32,654 nt of DNA from JALOTE01 sp031422195 (GTDB taxonomy: Bacteria; Pseudomonadota; Alphaproteobacteria; Rhizobiales; Rhizobiaceae), in contig JANOPZ010000073.1 in assembly GCA_031422195.1 (NCBI GenBank), positions 1 to 32,654 on the forward strand, read 5' to 3'. Below, piece after piece: positions 16,242 to 24,083 of the stretch (its first letter is position 1; the number at the start of each line of letters is the position of its first letter). The notes under the pieces are model-generated. The model did not search any database. It was not told the origin of the DNA and worked only from the letters and a program-made list of their open reading frames with translations. A program made the position numbers and the translations under genes.

Positions 16242-16652
16242 ATGATTTCAGGCACATATATTAACATGCCGATCAAAAGCGTCGCGGCAACGCGCGCATT
16301 TTTTGCAGGGCTCGGCTTCTCATTTAACGAGCAGTTTTCCGGCGAAAACGCATTGGCATTGACGCTCAATGACAATACCGCCGCGATGCTGCTGCAAGAA
16401 GATTATTTCAAAACATTTGTCTCAACCCCGCTTGTCGACGCTAGACAATCAACTGAGGTTCTCGTCGCCATTCAATTGGCTGACCGCGCAGCCGTCGACA
16501 CCATGACTGAAAAAGCGCTTGCCTCCGGCGCAACCAAAGTGCGTGAGGCGCAAGATTTGGGCTTTATGTATTCCACCAGTTTCCACGATCTCGACGGCCA
16601 TATTTGGGAACCGTTCTGGATGACAAGTGAGCAACCGCCTGAAGAGGCATAG
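16242..16652 (+). CDS. VOC family protein (glyoxalase/bleomycin-resistance fold)
   Basis: This 136-residue protein has two beta-alpha-beta-beta-beta modules of the vicinal oxygen chelate fold. Visible marks are I-N-M-P-I-K-S-V-A-A-T-R-A-F-F-A-G-L-G-F at the start of module one and H-D-L-D-G-H-I-W-E-P-F in module two, a common VOC ending with a metal-type Glu. The ATG at 16242 has a strong GAGGAGA site. VOC proteins include glyoxalase I, extradiol dioxygenases and drug-binding proteins; this one cannot be assigned. It lies 26 bases after the SRPBCC gene in the same operon. Confidence 0.88.
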   Translation: MISGTYINMPIKSVAATRAFFAGLGFSFNEQFSGENALALTLNDNTAAMLLQEDYFKTFVSTPLVDARQSTEVLVAIQLADRAAVDTMTEKALASGATKVREAQDLGFMYSTSFHDLDGHIWEPFWMTSEQPPEEA

Positions 16653-16670
16653 ACAATAGGAGTATTGATT

Positions 16671-17090
16671 ATGAATGCGATGCCATATCTTTTTTTCAAA
16701 GGCGATTGTGCCAAGGCTTTAGCGTTTTATGAGACCACCGTCGGTGCAATCGTTTCCGGTGTTATGCACAACAAAGACGCGCCAGATGCAGCTGCACGCA
16801 TGCCGGGGCCGGACGACATGGTGATGAATGCCTTTTTCAAAATCGGTGATACGTCGCTCATGGCTTCAGATACGCCAGCTGACTGGCATGAGAAGCCGCA
16901 AGGTTTCCGCGTATATTTGGAGGCAGACAGCGCGGACGACGCCAGGCGCATTTTCAATGCTTTTGCCGATGGCGGCGAAATTTCCATGCCGATTGACAAG
17001 TCGTTTTGGGCGGAGCTTTTTGGCATGGTCACCGATAAGTTTGGCACACCTTGGATGGTAAGCTTTACCGGCAATGCGATGCAAAGCTGA
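16671..17090 (+). CDS. VOC family protein, PhnB-like
   Basis: The 139-residue product matches small PhnB-type VOC proteins: an N-terminal P-Y-L-F-F-K-G-D-C-A-K-A-L-A-F-Y segment, a middle M-P-G-P-D-D-M-V-M-N-A-F-F stretch, and a C-terminal W-A-E-L-F-G-M-V-T-D-K-F-G-T-P-W-M typical of this subgroup. The ATG at 16671 has AGGAG at 16658-16662 with 8 nt spacing. PhnB-like proteins are structurally known but mostly without an assigned reaction. It is the second VOC gene in the operon and only distantly similar to the first. Confidence 0.9.
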   Translation: MNAMPYLFFKGDCAKALAFYETTVGAIVSGVMHNKDAPDAAARMPGPDDMVMNAFFKIGDTSLMASDTPADWHEKPQGFRVYLEADSADDARRIFNAFADGGEISMPIDKSFWAELFGMVTDKFGTPWMVSFTGNAMQS

Positions 17091-17101
17091 AAGCAAAAAC
17101 C

Positions 17102-17332
17102 ATGAGCTTCCAAGCTTATATCGACAATATCAAAACAAAAACCGGCCTTAGCCCTGCTGACTTCAAAGCATTGGCTGAGGCCAAGGGTTTAACGAATAGT
17201 GGCGCGATAGCTCCGGGCATCAAAGCCACCCAAATAACCGATTGGCTGAAAGCCGATTATGGCCTTGGCCACGGCCATGCGATGGCGATGTATGCACTGC
17301 TCAAGGGCGTAAAAAAGGAGGGCGACACATGA
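17102..17332 (+). CDS. DUF4287 family protein
   Basis: This 76-residue protein resembles DUF4287: an N-terminal S-F-Q-A-Y-I-D-N-I-K-x-K-T-G-L-S-P-x-D-F segment, a middle G-I-K-A-T-Q-I-T-D-W-L, and G-L-G-H-G-H-A-M-A-M-Y-A-L-L-K-G, which holds paired histidines. The function of the family is unknown. The Shine-Dalgarno is weak, but the gene begins 11 bases after the VOC stop, and its own TGA overlaps the next ATG by four bases, so it is probably translationally coupled. No membrane or export signal is seen. Confidence 0.85.
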   Translation: MSFQAYIDNIKTKTGLSPADFKALAEAKGLTNSGAIAPGIKATQITDWLKADYGLGHGHAMAMYALLKGVKKEGDT

Positions 17333-17634
17333 CCGGCAAAATCGAAGTTTTGAATTTCACCAGCCCGCACAACAAACCGGTCAATGTCGATGCAGCTAAG
17401 TTTCATGCTGCCAAAGCGTCATTCGTTGCCGCTGCTCCATCATCCCCGCCCGGCCTGAAAATTGCAGACCTCCAATTAAAGGCAAAGGCGTTGTTGCCGG
17501 ATGATCTGTTTCCGGGCGGCGCAACTTCCGGCTGGTGGTTCAAATGCGTCCAACTTGATATGGAGGCGCGCGGGGAAATGAAACGCTCGGCAACATCGCC
17601 TCTGCATTTATGGCTCACCAAAAAGGAGAATTAA
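17329..17634 (+). CDS. DUF6958-like protein
   Basis: This 101-residue protein has no recognised enzymatic motif. The pattern V-N-V-D-A-A-K-F-H-A, a helix-rich middle and L-F-P-G-G-A-T-S-G-W-W-F-K-C-V-Q-L-D-M-E-A, then a basic strand-like tail, fits what I recall of DUF6958, a small family that may have a winged-helix-like shape. The family name is from memory and less certain than the presence of the gene. The ATG overlaps the DUF4287 stop; the stop is one base before the DUF1428 ATG. Confidence 0.75.
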   Translation: MTGKIEVLNFTSPHNKPVNVDAAKFHAAKASFVAAAPSSPPGLKIADLQLKAKALLPDDLFPGGATSGWWFKCVQLDMEARGEMKRSATSPLHLWLTKKEN

Positions 17635-17635
17635 A

Positions 17636-17983
17636 ATGGCTTACATTGATGGATATATTGTCGCCGTGCCTAATGCCAACAAGCAGGCTTACTTAGATTT
17701 GGCTGTTAAAATGGCAGCTATATTCAAGGCTTATGGCGCAACACGCATAATGGAAACGTGGGAAAATGATGTTCCAGAAGGCAAGATTACATCCTTTCCG
17801 ATGGCAGTTAAACGCGAAGCAGGCGAAGCCGTGATTTTCAGTTGGATAGAGTGGCGGTCCAAAGACGCACGTGATGAGGGGTGGAAAGCTGCAATGGCCG
17901 ACCCCGCGATGCAAATGGGCGATATGCCATTTGATGGAAAACGCATGATTTTCGGCGGTTTTGACGTTATTCTTGATGCTTAG
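17636..17983 (+). CDS. DUF1428 family protein
   Basis: This 115-residue protein is a clear DUF1428 member: Y-I-D-G-Y-I-V-A-V-P at the N-terminus, a Y-G-A-T-R-I-M-E-T-W-E-N-D-V-P-E-G-K segment, and P-F-D-G-K-R-M-I-F-G-G-F near the C-terminus. The fold is a dimeric ferredoxin-like barrel in related structures, and no reaction is established. AGGAG lies before the ATG at 17636. Spacing to both neighbours is very short, so it is in the same operon. Confidence 0.92.
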   Translation: MAYIDGYIVAVPNANKQAYLDLAVKMAAIFKAYGATRIMETWENDVPEGKITSFPMAVKREAGEAVIFSWIEWRSKDARDEGWKAAMADPAMQMGDMPFDGKRMIFGGFDVILDA

Positions 17984-17994
17984 GAGGATAAATT

Positions 17995-18474
17995 ATGAGT
18001 GACAAACTTGTCACCTGTCTTTGGTTTGACAAAGGCCAAGCCCGCAAAGCTGCGGAGTTTTATGCGGCAACCTTCCCAAACAGCCGTGTGGGCGCTGCAA
18101 TGTTGGCCCCCGCCGATAACCCCAGTGCAAGCGAGGGCGCTGAACTGACAGTCGAATTTACGCTGCTCGGCCAATCGTTCATTGGCCTTAACGGCGGCCC
18201 GGTGTTCAAACCCAATGAAGCTGTCAGCTTCATGGTGATGACCGATAATCAGGCAGAAACTGACCGCTATTGGAATGCGATTGTCAACAATGGCGGGGAG
18301 GAAAGCATGTGCGGCTGGTGCAAAGACTGTTGGGGCTTTTCATGGCAAATCACGCCAAAGCGCCTCATGGAATTGACGATGAATAAAGATTCTTCAATCG
18401 CCAAACGCGCATTCACCGCGATGATGGGCATGAAGAAAATCGATATTGCTGCGCTTGAGGCTGCAATTGCCTAA
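17995..18474 (+). CDS. VOC family protein (3-demethylubiquinone methyltransferase-like name family)
   Basis: This 159-residue VOC protein belongs to the PhnB-like group often labelled 3-demethylubiquinone 3-methyltransferase, although these small proteins lack a SAM-binding domain. Motifs include L-W-F-D-K-G-Q-A-R-K-A-A-E-F-Y, F-I-G-L-N-G-G-P-V-F, W-N-A-I-V-N-N-G-G and C-G-W-C-K-D-C-W-G-F-S-W-Q-I-T-P. The ATG at 17995 has a very strong AGGAGG. It is the last gene of the TetR-led operon; its stop overlaps the stop of the opposing EamA-like gene. Confidence 0.9.
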   Translation: MSDKLVTCLWFDKGQARKAAEFYAATFPNSRVGAAMLAPADNPSASEGAELTVEFTLLGQSFIGLNGGPVFKPNEAVSFMVMTDNQAETDRYWNAIVNNGGEESMCGWCKDCWGFSWQITPKRLMELTMNKDSSIAKRAFTAMMGMKKIDIAALEAAIA

Positions 18475-18815
18475 AGCTGCGTCACAATTATCCCTGCAAC
18501 AATAATCATGCCGCCTAAAATGGCGTTCCAAGACCAGACTTGACCAAACAATAAATGCTCGGCCACGGGTATAATCAAAAACGACAGCGCCATAAATGGA
18601 TAGGCTCGTGACAGTGGCAACTCGCGCAAGGCGTGCGCCCAAAGCAACGTCATCACACCATAAAGTGCGATGGCGGTGGCAAACAGCATCAGGGATTTCG
18701 GGTTGAAAAAGCCGCCATTAACATTGGCTGAAAGTGCGGCACCGCGAAACAATAGCTGCCCTGCAACTGTGCAGAGCAATGCGCCCAAAACAATAGCAGC
18801 AGAAAGCGGGCTCAA
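18471..18815 (-). CDS. Small EamA/SMR-type membrane protein
   Basis: The product is about 114 residues with four predicted transmembrane helices and matches a single EamA half, close in shape to small multidrug-resistance and ArnE-like proteins. A glutamate in the third or fourth helix region and the A-Y-P-F-M-A-L-S-F motif fit this class. The likely start is a TTG, 10 bases past the methyltransferase stop, so the two genes form an operon. Such short proteins act as dimers and can move lipid-linked sugars or small cations; the substrate is not visible. The stop overlaps the last VOC gene's stop by four bases. Confidence 0.8.
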   Translation of the reverse strand: MSPLSAAIVLGALLCTVAGQLLFRGAALSANVNGGFFNPKSLMLFATAIALYGVMTLLWAHALRELPLSRAYPFMALSFLIIPVAEHLLFGQVWSWNAILGGMIIVAGIIVTQL

Positions 18816-18825
18816 ACTGCCGCGC

Positions 18826-19530
18826 TCACTTAAAAGCGCTTTTGCGGTTTACCAAATGTGTAATGAACAGAAGGTTGGCATCATAGCTGGGCACGATGGC
18901 TGGAAACCAAACATCTGTGCGCTCTGGAAAATAATAATCGATCATTGTCCAGAGATTTTGGACCGGGTTGACGTGCTCTCGCGCCATCCAGTAATCATAA
19001 TGCGTGTTGCCATTGGCAAGATTGTTTTTGCGCGGGCCAAAATTGCGCCCGAAGCGCCACAAAAACCCGGGGTCGCAGGGCAGGGCAATCGAGATAATGC
19101 CGCCGTCTTTAACAACGCGGCTCCACTCGCGCAGCACTTTATGGGGCTCCGGCAAGTGCTCCAACACATGGCTGCCAACCAGGCGGTCGGCAATGTTGTC
19201 GCTATAGGTGAGTTTGGTCGCATCCTGCGCTTCGATGGTAATTTTTTTTGCCGCGCATTCTGCAGGTGTCCAGCGGCGGCTCATTTCGTCAGCACGCCAA
19301 TCTGTCATTAAAAACCGGTCATAGCCGTGGCGGATAAAAGGCACATGCTCGCCGTGGCCAGCCCCGACCTCGACAACAGTGGAAAAATGCTTGTCAGGCC
19401 CAAATGGTTTTTCAGTTACGACATGCCCGTAATCCAAGACGCGGGACGCAATCGACTTGCCATAATTGACCTTGTCATAAGCATTTTCAAAAAACGACAG
19501 ATAGGCTTCGCGGGAAGGATCAGGGCGCAT
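18826..19530 (-). CDS. Class I SAM-dependent methyltransferase
   Basis: This roughly 234-residue protein carries the SAM-binding motif V-V-E-V-G-A-G-H-G-E-H near residues 48-58 and a later V-L-E-H-L-P-E-P-H-K-V-L-R-E motif, as in type 11 methyltransferases. The R-V-V-K-D-G-G-I-I-S-I stretch is also typical. The ATG at 19530 is used; an in-frame GTG 8 codons earlier is possible and neither has a strong ribosome site. Pairing with a small EamA-like transporter suggests a role in modifying a lipid, sugar or exported compound, which is inference. Confidence 0.87.
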   Translation of the reverse strand: MRPDPSREAYLSFFENAYDKVNYGKSIASRVLDYGHVVTEKPFGPDKHFSTVVEVGAGHGEHVPFIRHGYDRFLMTDWRADEMSRRWTPAECAAKKITIEAQDATKLTYSDNIADRLVGSHVLEHLPEPHKVLREWSRVVKDGGIISIALPCDPGFLWRFGRNFGPRKNNLANGNTHYDYWMAREHVNPVQNLWTMIDYYFPERTDVWFPAIVPSYDANLLFITHLVNRKSAFK

Positions 19531-19606
19531 GTGTGGCTCGCAGCTTGCTATCACACAGATGCTAGCTGCTTAAGGTTGAAGAATGGCTAAGGCCGAACCA
19601 GCCAAA

Positions 19607-20818
19607 TCACGCTGCCGCTTGTTGCTTGTCCCAAGACGCAAACGGGTCTGGCAAATGAGCGTATTTCTCCATTGAAAACCGCAATGGCTGGCTCTCACCA
19701 ATCAGGCAGGCGTCGAGGGCAGCAGTGATGGCCTGTTGGTTCATGCCAGCGCCGATGAACACAAGCTCCTGCCGCCGGTCGCCCCAAATTTTATGCCAGT
19801 GTTTTTTCATATGGTCGCGCCACTCAGCATGGTCGGGCCAGCGTGTCTGAGGAATGGCTGCCCACCATTGGCCAAGGCCTTCAACGCGGCATAGCGCACC
19901 TGCAATCGACACTTCGCCAACCCAATTTGGCCGCGTTGCAAGCCAGAAATGACCCTTTGCACGCACAAGGCCTTCCACTGTGCTATCCAGAAACGCTTGG
20001 AATTTCATCGGGTCAAACGGGCGTTTTGCGCGATAAACAAAGGATGAGATGCCGTATTCCTCGGTTTCCGGAACATGGGCATCATAGCCATAGAGTTCTT
20101 TTGCCCATTGCGGGTGCGTTTCAGCTTTATCGTGGTCAAAGAGGCCGGTGTTGAGAATTTCTTTTGGCTCAATATGAGCAAAATCGGTGTGAATAATTTT
20201 AGCGTCGGCATTCAGTCCGCGCACGATCTTGGTAACAACATCGCACTCAGCAGCGCTTACTTCCGAAACCTTATTGACAATCACAACATCGGCAAATTCA
20301 ATTTGCTCCACGATTAAATCAATTAATGTTCGCGTGTCGCCTTCGCCAGCAATTTCGCCGCGGTCTTTTAGAGTTTCCAGCGATGAGTAGTCTTTGATGA
20401 GATTGGCAGCGTCAACAACTGTTACCATCGTGTCAAGCCGCGCAACATCGCCCAGCGATTGGCCAGCTTCATCCCGAAATGTGAAAGTCGCTGCAATTGG
20501 GAGTGGTTCAGCAATACCGGTGCCTTCAATCAGCAAATAATCATACTTGCCGCTGGTCGACAGTTTACGCACTTCAAGCAAAAGATCATCGCGAAGCGTG
20601 CAGCAGATGCAGCCATTGGTCAATTTAACCAGTTTTTCGTCGGTGTGTGACAAGTCAGCACCTTCTCGAATGAGGTCAGCATCAATATTGACCTCACCCA
20701 TGTCATTCACAATGACGGCAACTTTCAGACCCGCACGATTGTTCAGAACGTGGTTCAGAAGAGTGGTTTTCCCCGCACCGAGGAAGCCCGACAGAACGGT
20801 GACCGGTAGCAATGCCAT
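19607..20818 (-). CDS. zigA: COG0523 zinc GTPase (ZigA/CobW-like metallochaperone)
   Basis: This 403-residue GTPase matches the COG0523 group that delivers zinc under zinc starvation. The N-terminus shows L-S-G-F-L-G-A-G-K-T-T-L (Walker A), V-N-D-M-G-E-V-N-I-D, the metal site G-C-I-C-C at residues 69-73, E-G-T-G-I-A-E-P and N-K-V-S-E. The CobW C-terminal domain with W-G-D-R-R-Q-E-L-V-F-I-G follows. The ATG at 20818 has AAGGAA 7 nt upstream on its strand. A 39-bp palindrome resembling a Zur site lies 126 bases before the start, which supports zinc-dependent control. CobW itself (cobalt) is less likely given that context; the symbol is a functional guess. Confidence 0.88.
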   Translation of the reverse strand: MALLPVTVLSGFLGAGKTTLLNHVLNNRAGLKVAVIVNDMGEVNIDADLIREGADLSHTDEKLVKLTNGCICCTLRDDLLLEVRKLSTSGKYDYLLIEGTGIAEPLPIAATFTFRDEAGQSLGDVARLDTMVTVVDAANLIKDYSSLETLKDRGEIAGEGDTRTLIDLIVEQIEFADVVIVNKVSEVSAAECDVVTKIVRGLNADAKIIHTDFAHIEPKEILNTGLFDHDKAETHPQWAKELYGYDAHVPETEEYGISSFVYRAKRPFDPMKFQAFLDSTVEGLVRAKGHFWLATRPNWVGEVSIAGALCRVEGLGQWWAAIPQTRWPDHAEWRDHMKKHWHKIWGDRRQELVFIGAGMNQQAITAALDACLIGESQPLRFSMEKYAHLPDPFASWDKQQAAA

Positions 20819-20943
20819 GCAATAATTCCTTATCTGGCTCAGAAAACAATGCTTTGAAAACATCGGCAAGACCGCGTTTAATGGTGGTTTGACGGGTTTT
20901 TGTTGGCATTCGAGGTTCCAGCAATTTCAGCAGTACACAAACC

Positions 20944-20982
20944 GCAATCTAATAATGTAATAACATTACATTATTAGATTGC
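20944..20982. promoter_or_regulatory. 39-bp near-perfect palindrome, likely Zur operator
   Basis: Two 18-bp arms, perfect inverted repeats of each other, flank a 3-base centre (AAC). The core reads ATGTAAT-aac-ATTACAT and resembles the AT-rich dyads bound by alphaproteobacterial Zur. It lies 126 bases upstream of the COG0523 gene on the - strand, in the gap after the EAL gene. Without a T-tract it is not a typical terminator. Confidence 0.65.
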
Positions 20983-21018
20983 AAGCCGGTATTGGGAAAC
21001 AAAATCAGACGGAAAATA

Positions 21019-22650
21019 TCAAACGCTGCGCAACCGTAATTTGTGCGGCCCGGTGGGCTGGTTTTTGGAAACTGCGCTTTGGCTGCTTTGGTTGGCGTTA
21101 TAGCTGCCATAAAACGCGATAAACCGCATTGCATCGAGCGCCGGCGAAAACAAATAGCCTTGGCCTTCATCGACGCCTTGGCTTTTCAAGGCTTCCAACT
21201 GGTCGCGGGTTTCAATGCCTTCTGCAACAACTGTACGCTCAAATTTCCGCGCCAACCCAACCAACATGGCAACAATTGTCTCTGATAATGCGTTGGTTGC
21301 AACAGTATCGACAAATTTTTTATCAATTTTAATAATATTGGCAGGCACATCTTGAATGGTCGAAAGTCCGTTATGGCCGGTGCCAACATCGTCAATAGAA
21401 ATGCGCAGGCCTGCACGCTGAACAGTATCGGCGATAACTTTGAAAGCCGCCAAATCTTGCAATTGTTGGCGCTCTGTCAATTCTAAAACAATGTATGAGG
21501 GGTCAATGCCCTCTTCGTTCAGCAGATTGAGAATAGAACCAATAAAGTCATTAGAGCTAAAATCATTGGGCGAAACATTGATTGCCAGTTTGAAATTCTT
21601 TTGAACCCGCATCACTGGCATCAATTCCCGAATGGCGCGACGCATGACACGCATCGTCATGACAGTGATCAAGGCAGAACTCTCTGCCAGTGGAATAAAC
21701 AAATCCGGGCGCACCATGGTGCCATCCGGCTTGATCCACCGCACCAACATTTCACAGCCGCTGATGCTTTCATCGCTCAGTTTGATGATAGGCTGATAAA
21801 ACGGTACGATTTCGTCGTGCAAAATCGCCGATCTTAATTCCTTTACCGGGTCTAAGGGACGGGTCGCGATGTATATTCCCAGCCCGGCGGACAATGCCGC
21901 CAAAGTTCCTGCCAGCAACATGACAAACCAAGAATGGCCGCTTGAAGCCATCATCGCCAAAATGGCAGTTTCGGGAACGAAGACATCAATCCGAACCGGA
22001 TAGCGTTCAGAGCTCAGTTTCAAATCCAAACCACCGGGTTGCTTAAAAATGCTCTGAAATTGGCCAAACGTGGCAATTGGCAAACTTTTGTTGAGAAAAA
22101 TCCCGACTGAAGATTGATCGCGCGTTGTTTTACCAAAAAAATCATAAAGCATGGAATCCATCCCCACCATTGCAACCAATGATGTGTTTGGATTTGACCT
22201 CCAGCGCAGATGCAGCAGGCCCTCGGGCATATTTTCCGCTATGCCCAACAAAACAGATTGGTTGCGGGATCGCGTTTCAATTCCGCTGAATATTTTTGCG
22301 GTAGTCGGGCTGGCAGAGCAAGCCAACCGGTCGTTAGCATCACGGACCTGAATATCTTTCAATGTAGCACGGCTGAAAACGGCGATCCGGGCAGTGGACA
22401 GCGCTTCCGCCTCGCATTTTGATATGCCGGCAAGAGAAAGATCCATCAACTCAACGATTGTCCGGTCAACAACCGATTCTACCCTTTCAAGCAATTGCTC
22501 AGCATCGTGGGTCAACTGCTCGATGCTGGCTTGGCGTTGGAAGGATGTGTCAATAATGCGGCCGGCGGTAAGGCCAAGCGCTGCCGCTCCCAAAATGAGA
22601 ACCAATTTCATCAATTGGATGTGAACCGGTTTATTCAATAAGTGCAGCAT
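21019..22650 (-). CDS. CSS-motif EAL-domain cyclic-di-GMP phosphodiesterase
   Basis: This 543-residue inner-membrane protein has a first transmembrane helix at about residues 13-30, a periplasmic domain with the CSS motif (Cys111-Ser-Ala-Ser and a partner Cys79), a second helix at about 242-262, and a cytoplasmic EAL domain. The signature is Glu-Met-Leu at 300-302 instead of Glu-Ala-Leu. The other catalytic residues are in place: Asn358, Glu390, Asp420 and Asp421, Lys441, and a C-terminal Q-G-Y. It should cleave cyclic-di-GMP to pGpG, with the periplasmic disulfide state controlling activity in related proteins. Its link to the pilus locus is not shown. Confidence 0.92.
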   Translation of the reverse strand: MLHLLNKPVHIQLMKLVLILGAAALGLTAGRIIDTSFQRQASIEQLTHDAEQLLERVESVVDRTIVELMDLSLAGISKCEAEALSTARIAVFSRATLKDIQVRDANDRLACSASPTTAKIFSGIETRSRNQSVLLGIAENMPEGLLHLRWRSNPNTSLVAMVGMDSMLYDFFGKTTRDQSSVGIFLNKSLPIATFGQFQSIFKQPGGLDLKLSSERYPVRIDVFVPETAILAMMASSGHSWFVMLLAGTLAALSAGLGIYIATRPLDPVKELRSAILHDEIVPFYQPIIKLSDESISGCEMLVRWIKPDGTMVRPDLFIPLAESSALITVMTMRVMRRAIRELMPVMRVQKNFKLAINVSPNDFSSNDFIGSILNLLNEEGIDPSYIVLELTERQQLQDLAAFKVIADTVQRAGLRISIDDVGTGHNGLSTIQDVPANIIKIDKKFVDTVATNALSETIVAMLVGLARKFERTVVAEGIETRDQLEALKSQGVDEGQGYLFSPALDAMRFIAFYGSYNANQSSQSAVSKNQPTGPHKLRLRSV

Positions 22651-22814
22651 TCGGTCGCCCCTGAGCGAAAGTTATGCGCGCAAAGGTCTTGGTTTTGTGT
22701 AAACACCGCCATCACTTTTTAGTTGGAATAAAATCAAGACACTATTGGTTATTGGTTGGCAGCCAGCCCCGGTTCATGCTTGAAAGGGTTTTATGCGTGG
22801 GTCGGCCCGATGAA

Positions 22815-23417
22815 ATGACAGTGAACGCTAAAATTGCTATCGATCAATGGCGCACAATGGAATGGCTAAACCCGCCGTCACATTACGCTGTGGATCAGGA
22901 CGGCACTTTGTCGGTGGAAACGCGCGATAAAACTGATTTCTGGCAGGGCACGTTTTATGGCTTCCATCGTGATGATGGCCATGTCTTGGGGTGCCCTTTA
23001 CCAAGCACATTTACTTTGTCTGTTGATTTTGATGGTGACTACCGCAAACTCTATGATCAAGCGGGCCTCATCGTTCGCAGTTCGGCAACATCTTGGATTA
23101 AATGCGGCGTTGAATACACGGACGGAGCAAAGCATCTGAGCGTCGTTGTTACGAATGGCAGCTCGGATTGGTCAGCCATCCCGATTGAGCCGGACGGCCC
23201 GGTTAGCATCAGAATAACGCGGCTACGCGGCGCTTACTTTATTCAATTCCGCCTGACTGATGGTAGCCAATGGCGAATGGCTAGGCTAGCAACATTAAAT
23301 TCAGACGCTGGAACGCCGATCGGCGGAATTATGGCCTGCTCCCCAACGCGCGCTGGATTTAAGGCCCAGTTTTCCAATTTTAGCCTGACGCCGCCTTTGA
23401 TCGACGATATACACTAA
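22815..23417 (+). CDS. DUF1349 family protein
   Basis: This roughly 200-residue protein matches DUF1349, a concanavalin-like beta-sandwich family. Landmarks are M-E-W-L-N-P-P near the start, T-D-F-W-Q-G-T-F-Y-G-F-H-R-D-D-G-H, K-L-Y-D-Q-A-G-L-I-V-R-S and S-D-W-S. The ATG at 22815 is used; upstream in-frame starts add a tail with no similarity to the family. No Shine-Dalgarno is strong. The function is unknown; carbohydrate binding has been suggested for the fold. It lies between divergent and co-directional genes with no obvious operon partner. Confidence 0.85.
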   Translation: MTVNAKIAIDQWRTMEWLNPPSHYAVDQDGTLSVETRDKTDFWQGTFYGFHRDDGHVLGCPLPSTFTLSVDFDGDYRKLYDQAGLIVRSSATSWIKCGVEYTDGAKHLSVVVTNGSSDWSAIPIEPDGPVSIRITRLRGAYFIQFRLTDGSQWRMARLATLNSDAGTPIGGIMACSPTRAGFKAQFSNFSLTPPLIDDIH

Positions 23418-23477
23418 CCGGTAAATACCACCCGATTTTCCATCACTTATTCCAACTTTCTAGGACAAAAATTATCC

Positions 23478-24083
23478 ATGCCTAATTCTGCTTTGATTGT
23501 GATTGATGTGCAAAATGATTTTTGCCCGGGCGGCTTGCTAGCAGTTTCAAATGGCGATGAGATTGTGCCTCGTGTTAATCAGTTGATTGCCCAGCATCAC
23601 CATGTTGTGCTCACGCAAGATTGGCACCCTGCCGGACATTCATCGTTTGCGTCCTGCCATTTTGGCAAAGCGCCATTTGAAACCATTATGATGCCTTACG
23701 GAGAGCAAACGCTTTGGCCGGATCACTGTATACAGGGTTCAAGCGGTTCTGCATTTCACGATGATTTGGAGTGGACAAAGGCAGAGCTGGTCATTCGCAA
23801 GGGCTTTCGGAAAACCATAGATAGTTATTCCGCCTTCTTTGAAAATGACCATAAAACCGCAACCGGCCTTGGCGGTTATTTGAGAGAGCGCGGCATGAGC
23901 TCGGTCACGCTTTGCGGCCTTGCAACAGACTATTGTGTTGCCTACTCGGCGCTCGATGCGGTAAAACTAGGCCTGAAAGTCACCGTGGATTTAGACGCCT
24001 GCCGCGCCATTGATCTTGGCGGCTCGTTGGCAACAATGATTGAAACCATGCGCGCCGCTGGCGTTACCCTAAGGGGGCAGTGA
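23478..24083 (+). CDS. pncA: Nicotinamidase
   Basis: This enzyme converts nicotinamide to nicotinate for NAD salvage. The 201-residue product shows the isochorismatase-fold catalytic set: Asp10 in V-I-D-V-Q-N-D-F, Lys108 in R-K-G-F and Cys153 in T-D-Y-C-V. Metal-binding residues are visible in T-Q-D-W-H-P-A-G-H (Asp48, His50, His54). The stop overlaps the pncB ATG (TGATG), so the two are probably translationally coupled. They cover consecutive steps of the pathway. Confidence 0.95.
   Translation: MPNSALIVIDVQNDFCPGGLLAVSNGDEIVPRVNQLIAQHHHVVLTQDWHPAGHSSFASCHFGKAPFETIMMPYGEQTLWPDHCIQGSSGSAFHDDLEWTKAELVIRKGFRKTIDSYSAFFENDHKTATGLGGYLRERGMSSVTLCGLATDYCVAYSALDAVKLGLKVTVDLDACRAIDLGGSLATMIETMRAAGVTLRGQ

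Noticed and set aside
18670..19311. 213-codon open frame on the + strand
   Set aside because: It is antisense to the methyltransferase and EamA-like genes, shows no family motifs, and has no ribosome site. It is a shadow of coding sequence on the other strand.
20703..20924. Small - strand frame overlapping the COG0523 start
   Set aside because: It starts between the palindrome and the GTPase gene and then overlaps it in another frame. There is no strong ribosome site or recognised similarity; it may be a leader frame but cannot be supported.
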